Below are positions 25,268 to 33,078 of a stretch of 64,000 nucleotides of DNA, in pieces. The stretch is taken from positions 62,001 to 126,000 of the forward strand of contig BTUU01000015.1 in assembly GCA_045863555.1 (NCBI GenBank), written 5' to 3'. The stretch's first letter is position 1. Each line of letters begins with the position of its first letter. Source of the DNA: JACRLV01 sp045863555. Lineage in GTDB: Bacteria; Planctomycetota; Phycisphaerae; UBA1845; Fen-1342. Made by a program: the position numbers and the translations under genes. Below the pieces are notes generated by a model. That model was given only the letters and a program-made list of their open reading frames with translations. It did no database searches and was not told where the DNA came from.

Positions 25268-28200
25268 GTGGGAATGATCCGAACGACTCTGTTCTTCGTC
25301 GTCAGCGCGGCGATTCTCGTGCTGGTCTTCCTCGGCTACAAGTCAGTGCTGGTCCCGCCGCCCGGGACCGACGGCGACCTCCGCGACGAGGCGGACGCCA
25401 TTCCCGCCGCTCAGGCAGCCCGCCCGGAGGAGTCGATCAACGTCGGCAACTCGGAGGTCAAGGCGCAGATCGGCGGCGGGGAGGGCATGAGCCTCACCAT
25501 CTACGATCCGAAGTCGAAGCGCGCCACAGGCGACTTCCGCTGCAAGACATGGAAGAAGGTCCCCGAGACCGATGAGGACTTCATCGTCGAGTCCCCCGAC
25601 ATCAGCCTCCTCATGCCCAGCGGGATGATCGCGAGCATCGAGGCGGATTCCGGCACGCTTCGGCTCGCAGGGTTCCAGGAGCGGCGCATCGAGCCTCGCT
25701 CCGGCCGCCTGGAGGGCAATGCGCGGATCGTGATCGACCGCGAATCCGCCGCCGATCGCGCACCGGCATCCATGCGGCCCGAGGACGTGATCACGATCGA
25801 ACTCGCCGCGCTCGAATTCGACCTGGAGGCGGGCCGGCTGGTTTCGCACGAAGGCGTGCGACTTGCAAGTGACGCATTCGACATCAGCGGTGTCGGGCTT
25901 TCGCTCGTCTGGAATACCGCGCTGAACCGTCTGGAAACGCTCACGATCGATCAGGGCGAGTCCCTGACGCTCTACGTCGATCGAAACTCGATGACCCTCG
26001 GCGGCGGCGAGGCGGCGGCATCCGGCCCGGCCTCGGCCCCGGTCGTCCAGCCATCGAGTTCTCCGGCGGCTTCTCAGCCGCAGCCGCCCGGCCCGCTGAC
26101 GACCTATCGCTGCACGCTCGCCGAGAACGTGGTCATCGACCATATCGAAGGCGGTCGGCGCGCGGGCGGAATCGCCGCCGACACGTTGGAACTCACGTTC
26201 GACGTCGGCGGGAAGGCGGGGCGCGTATTCGAGCGGCTTCGAAGCGGTTCCCAGCCGGCGACGACCTCATCGGCGCCGGCGCGCAGGCCGAAGGAGGAGC
26301 GCTCGCAGCTCCGCGTCGCCTGGGACGGCGAACTCCGCCTCGGACCGATCGCCGAGGAAAAGCCGCCGCAGCGGGCGCGCCGACACATCCGCGCGACCGG
26401 ACGTGCAGTCCGCCTCGACCTCGGTGATCGCAGCCTGATCGCGGGTGAGTTCGAATATCACGACGAGACCGGGCGCATCTGGCTCCGTCCGCCGGCGAGC
26501 AAACGGCTGGAGATCACGCTCGGCGAACAGCTCCACGCCTACGCCGATGAAATCTACGCGGATCGCGCGAAAAACTCGGTGAAGTTGATCGGCAACGTCG
26601 ATCTTCGTTCGAAGAACCGCGCCGGCGAAACAGGAACCGCGATCAAGGCCGAACTCTGGGCCGAGCTTCGGCTCCGCGGCGATGAGTCGCCGGCAGAGTC
26701 GCGCCCGGTTTCCGGCAGTGACATTGGCGGCGACCTGATCGAGGCCATGGGCGGGAGTTCACGGCTTGAAAGCGCGACATTCGTCGGCGGTGTTCTGGTC
26801 AGTCTCGGTGACCAGGCCCTCGCTGCCGATCGGCTCGACGCGTGGTTCCGTCCGGGCGCGGGGGACGAGCCCACGGAGCAGCTTCTCGATCGCGCCGAGG
26901 CGTCGGGCGCGGTGAGGCTTCGCGGCGGTCTGAGCACGCGGCCGGCCTGGATCGACGTGCTCGCCGCCAAGTGGTCGCGGCCGCTGGCTCCGATCGGCCA
27001 GCCGTTCGACCGCGCTGAGCAGGCGATCGATGCCGGCTGGCTCGAGCTGAAATTCGGCCTGGATGAGCACAAAACGCTCTTCCCACGCGAGATCATCGCG
27101 CGGGGGGATGTCGTCCTGACGGATCGCGGCCGCGAGATCGTCGCCCGCGCCCGCACACTCACCGCCCGCGGAAGCGTGGGCAATCAGCTCGACTACGCTG
27201 CGATCGAGGGCATCGACTCCGCGCCCGCCCGGCTCCGCGCGCAGACCTTCGTGGTCGCAGGCGGCCGCATCGAGGTCATGCCTTCCGATGAGATGGTCCG
27301 CGTCCCCGGCAGTGCCGAACTCTCGTTCCGTACCGAGCGCGGCCTGCGCGGCGAGCGTTCCGGGCGGCCGCAGCCCGTCCGCGTGACCTGCGACCGCGAC
27401 CTGACCGTCGACAACCGTCGAAACATCGTCGTTTTCGCTGGGAATGTGAACGCGACCAGCGGCATCGAGTCCCTGCGCGGCGAGTTGCTTACGCTCTACC
27501 TGGAGGATGTCGCGTCCGAGACGCCTGCCGGCCCCCCGACGCTCGCCGACTGGTACGGCGGATTGAAGACCGCCGTGGTATCCGCCGCCGAGAAACGCGT
27601 GCGCGAGGCTGCCGTCGCCGCAGGCACGGCACCGGCGAGCCGGCCGGCGCGTCGCACCGCCGCATTCGGCGATCGAGGCGAGCGCAGCGGCTCGACCCGC
27701 AAGGAACCTCTCCGACTGGTCGCGCGAAATGCCAGCGTCCTCAGCGAGATCTTCGTGCCGGGCGATCCGCAGCCTCTGCTCCATCAGTCCATCGCCGCGC
27801 CCGAAATGGACATCGACATCCGCAAGCGCGTCGTCCGAACGATCGGCGAGACGTCGTTGCTCAACATCGACCGGCGACTTCCGACCGACGCCGCCGACCG
27901 CCCCGCAGAATCCGGGCAAGGTGCGGCCGACATGATGGGCCTCCCCTCAGCGATGGTCTCGCGCGGGCCGAGCCAGACGGCCATGCGCTGTACGAACTCG
28001 ATGATTTACGCGATGGGCCCCGCGGGGCCCGCCCGCCGCGATTCGGTCGTCCTCGACGGAAATGTCCTCTTCCGCCACGCCGCCGGTCGCGAAATGTCCA
28101 ATCTCGGCGCGATGTTCCCCCGCGAGGCGGGCAGCGAGGAATTCCTCAAGCGGCTCGGCGGCCGCATGACCGGCCTGGCGTGCAGCCGCATGGAGTGCAC

Positions 28201-28525
28201 CTTCGAGACCGGCGGCGCCTCGGTCGTGGGCGGCCTCAACGCCGCGCAGCCAAGCATGCGCCTCGCATTCCTCGGCGCTCGGGGCGGCGTTTCCCTGGTC
28301 GACTCACAGGATTCGACGCGCCGCGAGGTCGCGGCGGAGCAGATCGAATTCGAGCGCGAGCGGGCCGTGATCCGGATCCTCGGCGCGCCGACAGCGGATG
28401 CTCAGTTGACCACGCTGGACCTGAAGGCTGGCACTTCCGGCCGCGTCGATTCTCCGGTGATCATCTTCGACCTCAAGAGCAATACAGTGACGGCGGAGAA
28501 GTTGACCGGCGAGTCGATTCGTTGA
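25268..28525 (+). CDS. Giant LptC/OstA-like envelope protein
   Basis: A 1085-residue protein with one N-terminal membrane helix (residues about 5-24, LFFVVSAAILVLVFLGY) followed by a long beta-rich periplasmic part. The start of the mature region looks like LptC (single anchor, then a beta-jellyroll). Later stretches resemble OstA/LptA-like strands, for example RAVRLDLGDRSLIAGEFEYH, AKNSVKLIGNVDLRSKN and RNIVVFAGNVNATSG, where periodic V-x-F-x-G-N-V motifs recall the LptA bridge. Two Ala/Pro/Ser-rich linkers (near 255-280 and 785-800) split it. It is preceded by kdsC, so transport of lipopolysaccharide across the periplasm is the likely role, but this is inferred from context and motif style. 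GTG with GAGGG upstream is the start. Confidence 0.65.
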   Translation: MGMIRTTLFFVVSAAILVLVFLGYKSVLVPPPGTDGDLRDEADAIPAAQAARPEESINVGNSEVKAQIGGGEGMSLTIYDPKSKRATGDFRCKTWKKVPETDEDFIVESPDISLLMPSGMIASIEADSGTLRLAGFQERRIEPRSGRLEGNARIVIDRESAADRAPASMRPEDVITIELAALEFDLEAGRLVSHEGVRLASDAFDISGVGLSLVWNTALNRLETLTIDQGESLTLYVDRNSMTLGGGEAAASGPASAPVVQPSSSPAASQPQPPGPLTTYRCTLAENVVIDHIEGGRRAGGIAADTLELTFDVGGKAGRVFERLRSGSQPATTSSAPARRPKEERSQLRVAWDGELRLGPIAEEKPPQRARRHIRATGRAVRLDLGDRSLIAGEFEYHDETGRIWLRPPASKRLEITLGEQLHAYADEIYADRAKNSVKLIGNVDLRSKNRAGETGTAIKAELWAELRLRGDESPAESRPVSGSDIGGDLIEAMGGSSRLESATFVGGVLVSLGDQALAADRLDAWFRPGAGDEPTEQLLDRAEASGAVRLRGGLSTRPAWIDVLAAKWSRPLAPIGQPFDRAEQAIDAGWLELKFGLDEHKTLFPREIIARGDVVLTDRGREIVARARTLTARGSVGNQLDYAAIEGIDSAPARLRAQTFVVAGGRIEVMPSDEMVRVPGSAELSFRTERGLRGERSGRPQPVRVTCDRDLTVDNRRNIVVFAGNVNATSGIESLRGELLTLYLEDVASETPAGPPTLADWYGGLKTAVVSAAEKRVREAAVAAGTAPASRPARRTAAFGDRGERSGSTRKEPLRLVARNASVLSEIFVPGDPQPLLHQSIAAPEMDIDIRKRVVRTIGETSLLNIDRRLPTDAADRPAESGQGAADMMGLPSAMVSRGPSQTAMRCTNSMIYAMGPAGPARRDSVVLDGNVLFRHAAGREMSNLGAMFPREAGSEEFLKRLGGRMTGLACSRMECTFETGGASVVGGLNAAQPSMRLAFLGARGGVSLVDSQDSTRREVAAEQIEFERERAVIRILGAPTADAQLTTLDLKAGTSGRVDSPVIIFDLKSNTVTAEKLTGESIR

Positions 28526-28566
28526 GCGAACCGACACGACACAGACCCCACGCCAGGAAAGAGACG

Positions 28567-29319
28567 ATGAGCGATCACCTCCGAGTGGAACGGACGGAAA
28601 GCGGACTGCGCCTCACGCTGAATCGCCCCGCGGCGCGAAATGCGCTCTCCCGCGCGCTGATCGCGGATCTCACGGCGGAACTCCGGCGCGCCGACGCCGA
28701 CCCCGGCGTTCGCAGCGTCATCATCACCGGGACTCCGCCCGCATTCTGTGCCGGCCTCGACCTGCGCGAAGTGGCGGCGACGACCGCTGACCAGGCCGAG
28801 CACGACGCCTCGTCCCTGCTCGAACTCTTCGAGACGATCGACAATCTTTCGAAGCCCGTGATCGCGGCCGTCGGCGGTCCGGCCGTCGCCGGCGGCGCGG
28901 GCCTGATCTCCGTGTGCGACATTGTCCTCTGCGGCGAGTCCGGCATCATCGGCTATCCGGAGATCAAGCGCGGCCTCGTGGCCGCCATCGTGATGACCTA
29001 CCTGCGACGCCTTGTCGGCGAGCGGCAGGCCAAGTGGCTGCTGCTCACAGGCGAAAATCTCAGTGCCGCCCGGGCGGTCGAGATGCGGCTCGCGAACGAA
29101 GTCGTGCCGGATGCGGACCTGTCGGCCCGGGCGGATTACTACGCCGCGATGTTCGCCGCCTATCCCCCGCAGGCCATCGCCAACACCAAGGGCCTCTGGA
29201 ACCGCATCCGCGCCCTTGACCACAAGGACGCCGTTGAGCAGGCGCGGAATCTCAACGCGTCGATGCGCCTCACCAGCGAATCTCGCCAGGGAATCGGGCA
29301 GTTCCTGAAAAAGGACTGA
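28567..29319 (+). CDS. Enoyl-CoA hydratase/isomerase family protein
   Basis: A 250-residue crotonase-superfamily protein. The oxyanion-hole segments are visible: PAFCAGLDLREV and AVGGPAVAGGAGLISVCD. The position of one catalytic Glu fits YPEIKRGLVAAI. Members hydrate or isomerise acyl-CoA esters, but many have other activities, so the substrate is open. AGGAAAGAG precedes the ATG. It lies 41 bases downstream of the LptC/OstA-like gene on the same strand; whether they share a transcript or a function is unclear. Confidence 0.87.
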   Translation: MSDHLRVERTESGLRLTLNRPAARNALSRALIADLTAELRRADADPGVRSVIITGTPPAFCAGLDLREVAATTADQAEHDASSLLELFETIDNLSKPVIAAVGGPAVAGGAGLISVCDIVLCGESGIIGYPEIKRGLVAAIVMTYLRRLVGERQAKWLLLTGENLSAARAVEMRLANEVVPDADLSARADYYAAMFAAYPPQAIANTKGLWNRIRALDHKDAVEQARNLNASMRLTSESRQGIGQFLKKD

Positions 29320-29351
29320 TCGCCGTGCGGCCGGCGACCGGTGCGGGCACG

Positions 29352-30824
29352 TTACCGGGCGCCTTCCATGAACTTGCGGCAGGTCCGCAGCAGGATCGCG
29401 AAGTCCATGTCGATCGAGCGGTGCTTCAGGTAATAAAGGTCGTAGCAGAGCTTTTGCCGGGTCTCCTCGACGCTCGCCCCGTACCCCGAGTGAATCTGCG
29501 CCCAGCCCGTCACGCCAGGGCGAATCAGGTGTCGCTGGTGATAGTGGGGAATCTGCTCCGCCAGCCGATCGACGAACTCCGGCCGCTCCGGCCGCGGCCC
29601 GACAAGGGTCATTTCCCCGCATATCACGTTGATCAGCTGCGGCAGTTCGTCGAGTCGCGTCCGCCGCAGCAGTCGGCCCACGCGCGTGACGCGGTCATCG
29701 TTCGGCGCTGCCCAGCAAGGGCCGGACTTCTCCGCGTCGACGCGCATGGTTCGGAACTTGAGCATCGTAAACGCTCGGCCGTGAAGGCCGACGCGACGCT
29801 GCCGAAAGAGCACCGGCCCGTCGGATTCGGCCCGGATCGCCGCGGCGATGACCGGCCAGAGCGGTAGCGTGATCAGCAGGCCGATCATCGCCGCGCCCAG
29901 GTCCATCAAGCGCTTGACAAGTTCGTATCCCGCCGAGGTCTGCACGTTCGATACCAGGAACCACTGTGCCGTGATGTCGTGCACGGGCACCGAGCGCAGC
30001 AGCCGTTCATGAAAGCTCGGCTGATCTGTCACGCGGCACCGCTCGTGCAGGCATGCCACGATCGATTGCCCGACACGCGGGTCATGCGTGAGTGCCGCGT
30101 CGACGACGACTTCATCGATGCTCTCATCGCGCACGACGTCGACGATCGACTCGATCGTTCCCAGGATCGGCAGTCTCCGGGTGCATTGCAGCGACGGCTG
30201 GCTCGGCTCGACCTTCAGGTACCCGCGCAGTTCATAGTGGCGGTCGCGCGATTCGGTCAGCAGGTCGACCAGTTTCGCGATCGACGGTCCCGCGCCGACG
30301 AAGAGCACCCGCGCGGGTGTCAGCGTTACGGCTGAATGCGCGAGCATCCGAACCGGCGTCATCACCCCGAGATAACCCGCCCCGACGGCAACCGGGAGCC
30401 ATGGATTGGCGTGTCTCCCCAGAATCAGGCAAATGACCGCGTACGCGAGCGTCACGCCGATCACGCACGTCGCCGCCGCCCGCACGGCGATTCGGCTCCG
30501 CGCCATGAACGTCTGCCGCTCATAAAGCCCGCAGATCGTGCCCGCGACCGCGAGCGCTACCGGAAACGCGACCACCGACACCGCGAAGTGCGTGACCCAC
30601 GTCAGTTCGACCACCGCGCGGATCGGCATCCAACCCGCAACCGCAACGGCCAGAACGGATGTCAGGACGTCGAGATAGATCCAAACGGTCGCGGGGAGCT
30701 CGAGGAGCAACGCCCGCAGATGCTGCGCGGCCGCGCCAGGACGCCGCCTCCGCGATGCGAAAGCCGCCGGCCGGCGTGCGAGCCCGAGTGGGCAGTCTGA
30801 GCTGGCGACGAGGTCCCGGATCAT
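29352..30824 (-). CDS. Polyprenyl-phosphate sugar-1-phosphate transferase (exopolysaccharide)
   Basis: A 490-residue membrane protein of the WcaJ/WbaP-like family that starts exopolysaccharide repeat-unit synthesis by moving a sugar phosphate to undecaprenyl phosphate. The N-terminal half has about four membrane helices and a nucleotide-binding-like middle domain (RVLFVGAGPSIAKLV, VVDAAL). The C-terminal bacterial-sugar-transferase domain has the signatures FTMLKFRTMR, RRTRLDELPQLINV, MTLVGPRPERPEF, RPGVTGWAQIHSGYGAS and YDLYYLKHRS. No other polysaccharide genes are adjacent, so it may act with a remote cluster. It is divergent from rpsL and shares the intergenic region with it. Confidence 0.92.
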   Translation of the reverse strand: MIRDLVASSDCPLGLARRPAAFASRRRRPGAAAQHLRALLLELPATVWIYLDVLTSVLAVAVAGWMPIRAVVELTWVTHFAVSVVAFPVALAVAGTICGLYERQTFMARSRIAVRAAATCVIGVTLAYAVICLILGRHANPWLPVAVGAGYLGVMTPVRMLAHSAVTLTPARVLFVGAGPSIAKLVDLLTESRDRHYELRGYLKVEPSQPSLQCTRRLPILGTIESIVDVVRDESIDEVVVDAALTHDPRVGQSIVACLHERCRVTDQPSFHERLLRSVPVHDITAQWFLVSNVQTSAGYELVKRLMDLGAAMIGLLITLPLWPVIAAAIRAESDGPVLFRQRRVGLHGRAFTMLKFRTMRVDAEKSGPCWAAPNDDRVTRVGRLLRRTRLDELPQLINVICGEMTLVGPRPERPEFVDRLAEQIPHYHQRHLIRPGVTGWAQIHSGYGASVEETRQKLCYDLYYLKHRSIDMDFAILLRTCRKFMEGAR

Positions 30825-31191
30825 GCTAGGCCGTAAATCGACCGTGCGCGGTTACGCCGTGAGTAGGCCACTCGGTGGGTCCCACTGCACGGTTATCAGA
30901 CCTTTATTCGTGCCCCACGGAATCACGATCGGTATCGCCACGCGGCATCGGGAGGCACGGCCGACTCGGTCGTGGTGAATTCGGCACGCCGGGTGCCTCC
31001 AGAGGGTCGCCTGGTCCTGCAAATCGCCCGAATTCGGCGTTCTCGCCCGCCTGCCGGGGGGCCGGACATGAACGATCAGGCGATTTCGGCGCGACCCCCC
31101 TTGGCATTCGCGGCAGCCTCGGTATACTGCCCGATTCTCCGCCTCATCGCGGGACGACCGCGCGAGGCCAAGTGCTAGGGAATGGGTGACT
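30825..31191. other. Intergenic region with rpsL promoter
   Basis: These 367 bases divide the divergent sugar-transferase and rpsL genes. The strong rpsL promoter is near the right end. Nothing else recognisable: no RNA gene or open frame with convincing coding features. Confidence 0.45.
31101..31128 (+). promoter_or_regulatory. rpsL-rpsG promoter
   Basis: TTGGCA (31101-31106), a 16-base spacer and TATACT (31123-31128), both one or two mismatches from the housekeeping consensus. Transcription would start near 31135, about 57 bases before rpsL, as expected for a strongly expressed ribosomal-protein operon. Confidence 0.6.
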
Positions 31192-31587
31192 ATGCCGACG
31201 ATGAACCAGTTGATCCGGCGGCCGCGCAGCAAGGTCGTCGCCAAGTCCAAGGTCCGCGACCTGGATCAGTGCCCGCAGCGCCGCGGCGTCTGCCTGATTG
31301 TCAAGACGCAGACGCCCAAGAAGCCGAATTCGGCCCTGCGAAAGGTCGCCCGCGTTCGCCTGACCAACGGCAAGGAAGTCACGGCGTACATCCCCGGCAT
31401 CGACCATAATCTCCAGGAACACTCGATCGTCCTCATCCGCGGCGGCCGTGTGCGCGACCTGCCTGGCGTGCGATACCACATCGTGCGCGGCAAGCTCGAC
31501 TGCTCCGGCGCCGAGATGCAGGGCAAATTCGGCCACCGGCGCAATCGCAGCCGCAGCAAGTACGGCGTCAAGGTCAAGAAGAAGTAA
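31192..31587 (+). CDS. rpsL: Ribosomal protein S12
   Basis: The 131-residue 30S subunit protein S12, part of the decoding centre. MPTMNQLIRRPR, QRRGVCLIVKTQTPKKPNS, RKVARVRLTNGKEVTAYIPG, HNLQEHSIVLIRGGRVRDLP and GVRYHIVRGKLD are all diagnostic. The numbering aligns exactly with mycobacterial and E. coli S12 through residue 91. Lys43 is kept, but residue 88, normally Lys in RVKDLPG, is Arg here; K88R is a known streptomycin-resistance change in other bacteria. Residues 70-71 read Ile-Asp where many species have Glu-Gly. An in-frame GTG six bases upstream exists, but the MPT start is universal. Confidence 0.97.
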   Translation: MPTMNQLIRRPRSKVVAKSKVRDLDQCPQRRGVCLIVKTQTPKKPNSALRKVARVRLTNGKEVTAYIPGIDHNLQEHSIVLIRGGRVRDLPGVRYHIVRGKLDCSGAEMQGKFGHRRNRSRSKYGVKVKKK

Positions 31588-31602
31588 GGCGGAACCACTG
31601 GC

Positions 31603-32079
31603 ATGGCATACAAGAAGTTCACCGCATCGGTCCGGCAGCTTGAACCCGATTCACGCTTCGGCAGCGTCCTCGCAAGCAAGTTCATTAACTGCATGATGTG
31701 GCAGGGCAAGAAGTCCACCGCGCAGAAGATCTTCTACACCGCGATGGACCAGATCCAGGACAAGATCAAGGATCGCCCCGCGATCGAGATCTTTGAGACC
31801 GCCCTCAACAACGTGAAGCCCGCGATCGAGGTTCGATCGAAGCGCGTCGGCGGCGCCAACTACCAGGTCCCCATGCCCGTCGGCCCCAAGCGCCAGCAGT
31901 CGCTCGCGATCCGCTGGCTACTGGAAGCCTCCCGTGGCAAGGGCGGCCGGCCGATGGCCGAGCGTCTGGCCAACGAGCTGATGGCGGCGTTCCGTCGCGA
32001 AGGCGATGCGATGAACACGCGTGAAAACGTGCACCGTATGGCCGACGCGAACAAGGCGTTCGCCCACTTCGCCTGGTAG
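31603..32079 (+). CDS. rpsG: Ribosomal protein S7
   Basis: The 158-residue 30S subunit assembly protein S7, which binds the 3' domain of 16S rRNA. Diagnostic blocks are SVLASKFINCMMWQGKKSTA, VKPAIEVRSKRVGGANYQVP, RQQSLAIRWLLEASR, MAERLANELMAA and the C-terminal NTRENVHRMADANKAFAHFAW region. It follows rpsL by 15 bases, the usual str-operon order, but fusA and tuf do not follow: a strong terminator ends the transcript here. Confidence 0.97.
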   Translation: MAYKKFTASVRQLEPDSRFGSVLASKFINCMMWQGKKSTAQKIFYTAMDQIQDKIKDRPAIEIFETALNNVKPAIEVRSKRVGGANYQVPMPVGPKRQQSLAIRWLLEASRGKGGRPMAERLANELMAAFRREGDAMNTRENVHRMADANKAFAHFAW

Positions 32080-32117
32080 CGCGTCTGCGTCTGCTGGTCA
32101 ATAATTGAGAATCACTA

Positions 32118-32150
32118 CGAGGGCGTCGATGTGATCCATCGACGCCCTCG
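32118..32150. terminator. Strong hairpin terminator between rpsG and hypA
   Basis: A perfect 14-bp stem (CGAGGGCGTCGATG, 32118-32131, and its complement, 32137-32150) with a 5-base loop, followed on the plus strand by CCCGTTTGTC. It lies between the convergent rpsG and hypA genes and can serve both transcripts. The T-tract is weak. Confidence 0.7.
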
Positions 32151-32175
32151 CCCGTTTGTCACGCAGCGGCAACGC

Positions 32176-32532
32176 TTACAGCGGTGATAGACGTTTCCCT
32201 TGAATGAACGTCAGCTCGAGTTCGCCGCCACTTTCGATCGGTTCGCCCATCGCCCCGCAGTCGGGGCAGTCCCAATCCCAGTTGGAAATATCGAACTCCC
32301 TGCCGCACCTTGAACACGCCGCGCGGAGAGGCATCAATTCAATCGCGAGCTCCGCCGCCTCACACGACGTACCGGCGCCGGCGGCGCGAAATGCATCGTC
32401 GAGCATGTCCGGCTCGATTTGCCGCAGCACACCGATGCGGCATTTCACCCGCGTGACCGAGGACAAGCCCGCCGATCGCGCCTGCTCGCAGGCGAGGTCG
32501 ACCAGCGCGCGGGCAATCGAGAATTCATGCAT
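32176..32532 (-). CDS. hypA: Hydrogenase nickel metallochaperone HypA
   Basis: A 118-residue HypA that delivers nickel to [NiFe] hydrogenase during maturation. The N-terminal nickel site is Met1-His2-Glu3, and the structural zinc site has two CxxC pairs, Cys73/Cys76 (ACSRCGRE) and Cys89/Cys92 (DCPDCG). Length is typical. It is the last gene of the hydrogenase operon, overlapping the maturation protease by 8 bases. Other hyp genes (hypB-F) are not in this window and must be elsewhere. Confidence 0.92.
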   Translation of the reverse strand: MHEFSIARALVDLACEQARSAGLSSVTRVKCRIGVLRQIEPDMLDDAFRAAGAGTSCEAAELAIELMPLRAACSRCGREFDISNWDWDCPDCGAMGEPIESGGELELTFIQGKRLSPL

Positions 32533-33076
32533 GGCACAATCCCCGTCGCGCCTGCCATTCGACGACGTCCGAGCGGATCTGCCAGACCACCTCGCCGGCC
32601 GCCCGCGCCACCGGGCCGGTCATCTCCTCGCCGTAGCCGAAATCTTCGCCCGCGGCCGCGTAGATCCAGATCTGCGGGGGCAGCATCTCCAGCTCTTCAC
32701 CGATGCGCAGCGCCTCCGCCACGCCGATCAGGTGCGACGAGTGCAGGCTGCGGAGCCCGACGTCGAGCAGCGCGCCGGCACGGTCGATCGGTCCGGCGCC
32801 GGCGAACACCAGGCGTCTCCACCTGCCGGTCTCCCCGCCACGTGCTGCGTCGACGATCACGAGCAGCCGAATGCCCTCGAGATTCGTGAGCAAATCCGCG
32901 CCCGGGGCTTCCGTCGCGAGGACGCGCACGCCCGCAGGCGGGGCCTCCGCCAGCCGTGCGGCAACGTGCAGACCGAACTGATCGTCGCGCCGGCTGCTCC
33001 TGCCGCAGCCGATGATGAGCACATCGGGGGCGGCCGTTTCGATCGCGCCCGCACCCGCGTCCGCCTCCGTGGTCAT
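32525..33076 (-). CDS. Hydrogenase maturation protease
   Basis: A 183-residue HyaD/HycI/HoxW-family endopeptidase (peptidase M52) that trims the C-terminus of the hydrogenase large subunit after nickel insertion. Family landmarks are VLIIGCGRSSRRDDQFGLHV (normally GNxLxxDDGxG; here GCGRSSRRDDQFG), the EAPGADLL block, LLVIVDAA and the conserved His in HSSHLIGVAEAL. The family Asn of GN is replaced by Cys-Gly, but the Asp pair and His that bind nickel appear kept. The chosen start follows the large-subunit stop by two bases. It presumably cleaves the seven residues after His448 of the adjacent large subunit. Confidence 0.87.
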   Translation of the reverse strand: MTTEADAGAGAIETAAPDVLIIGCGRSSRRDDQFGLHVAARLAEAPPAGVRVLATEAPGADLLTNLEGIRLLVIVDAARGGETGRWRRLVFAGAGPIDRAGALLDVGLRSLHSSHLIGVAEALRIGEELEMLPPQIWIYAAAGEDFGYGEEMTGPVARAAGEVVWQIRSDVVEWQARRGLCHA

Positions 33077-33078
33077 GA

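Noticed and set aside
26759..29622. Two long minus-strand frames opposite the LptC/OstA-like and crotonase genes
   Set aside because: Both are shadows of well-supported plus-strand genes with ribosome-binding sites and domain motifs.
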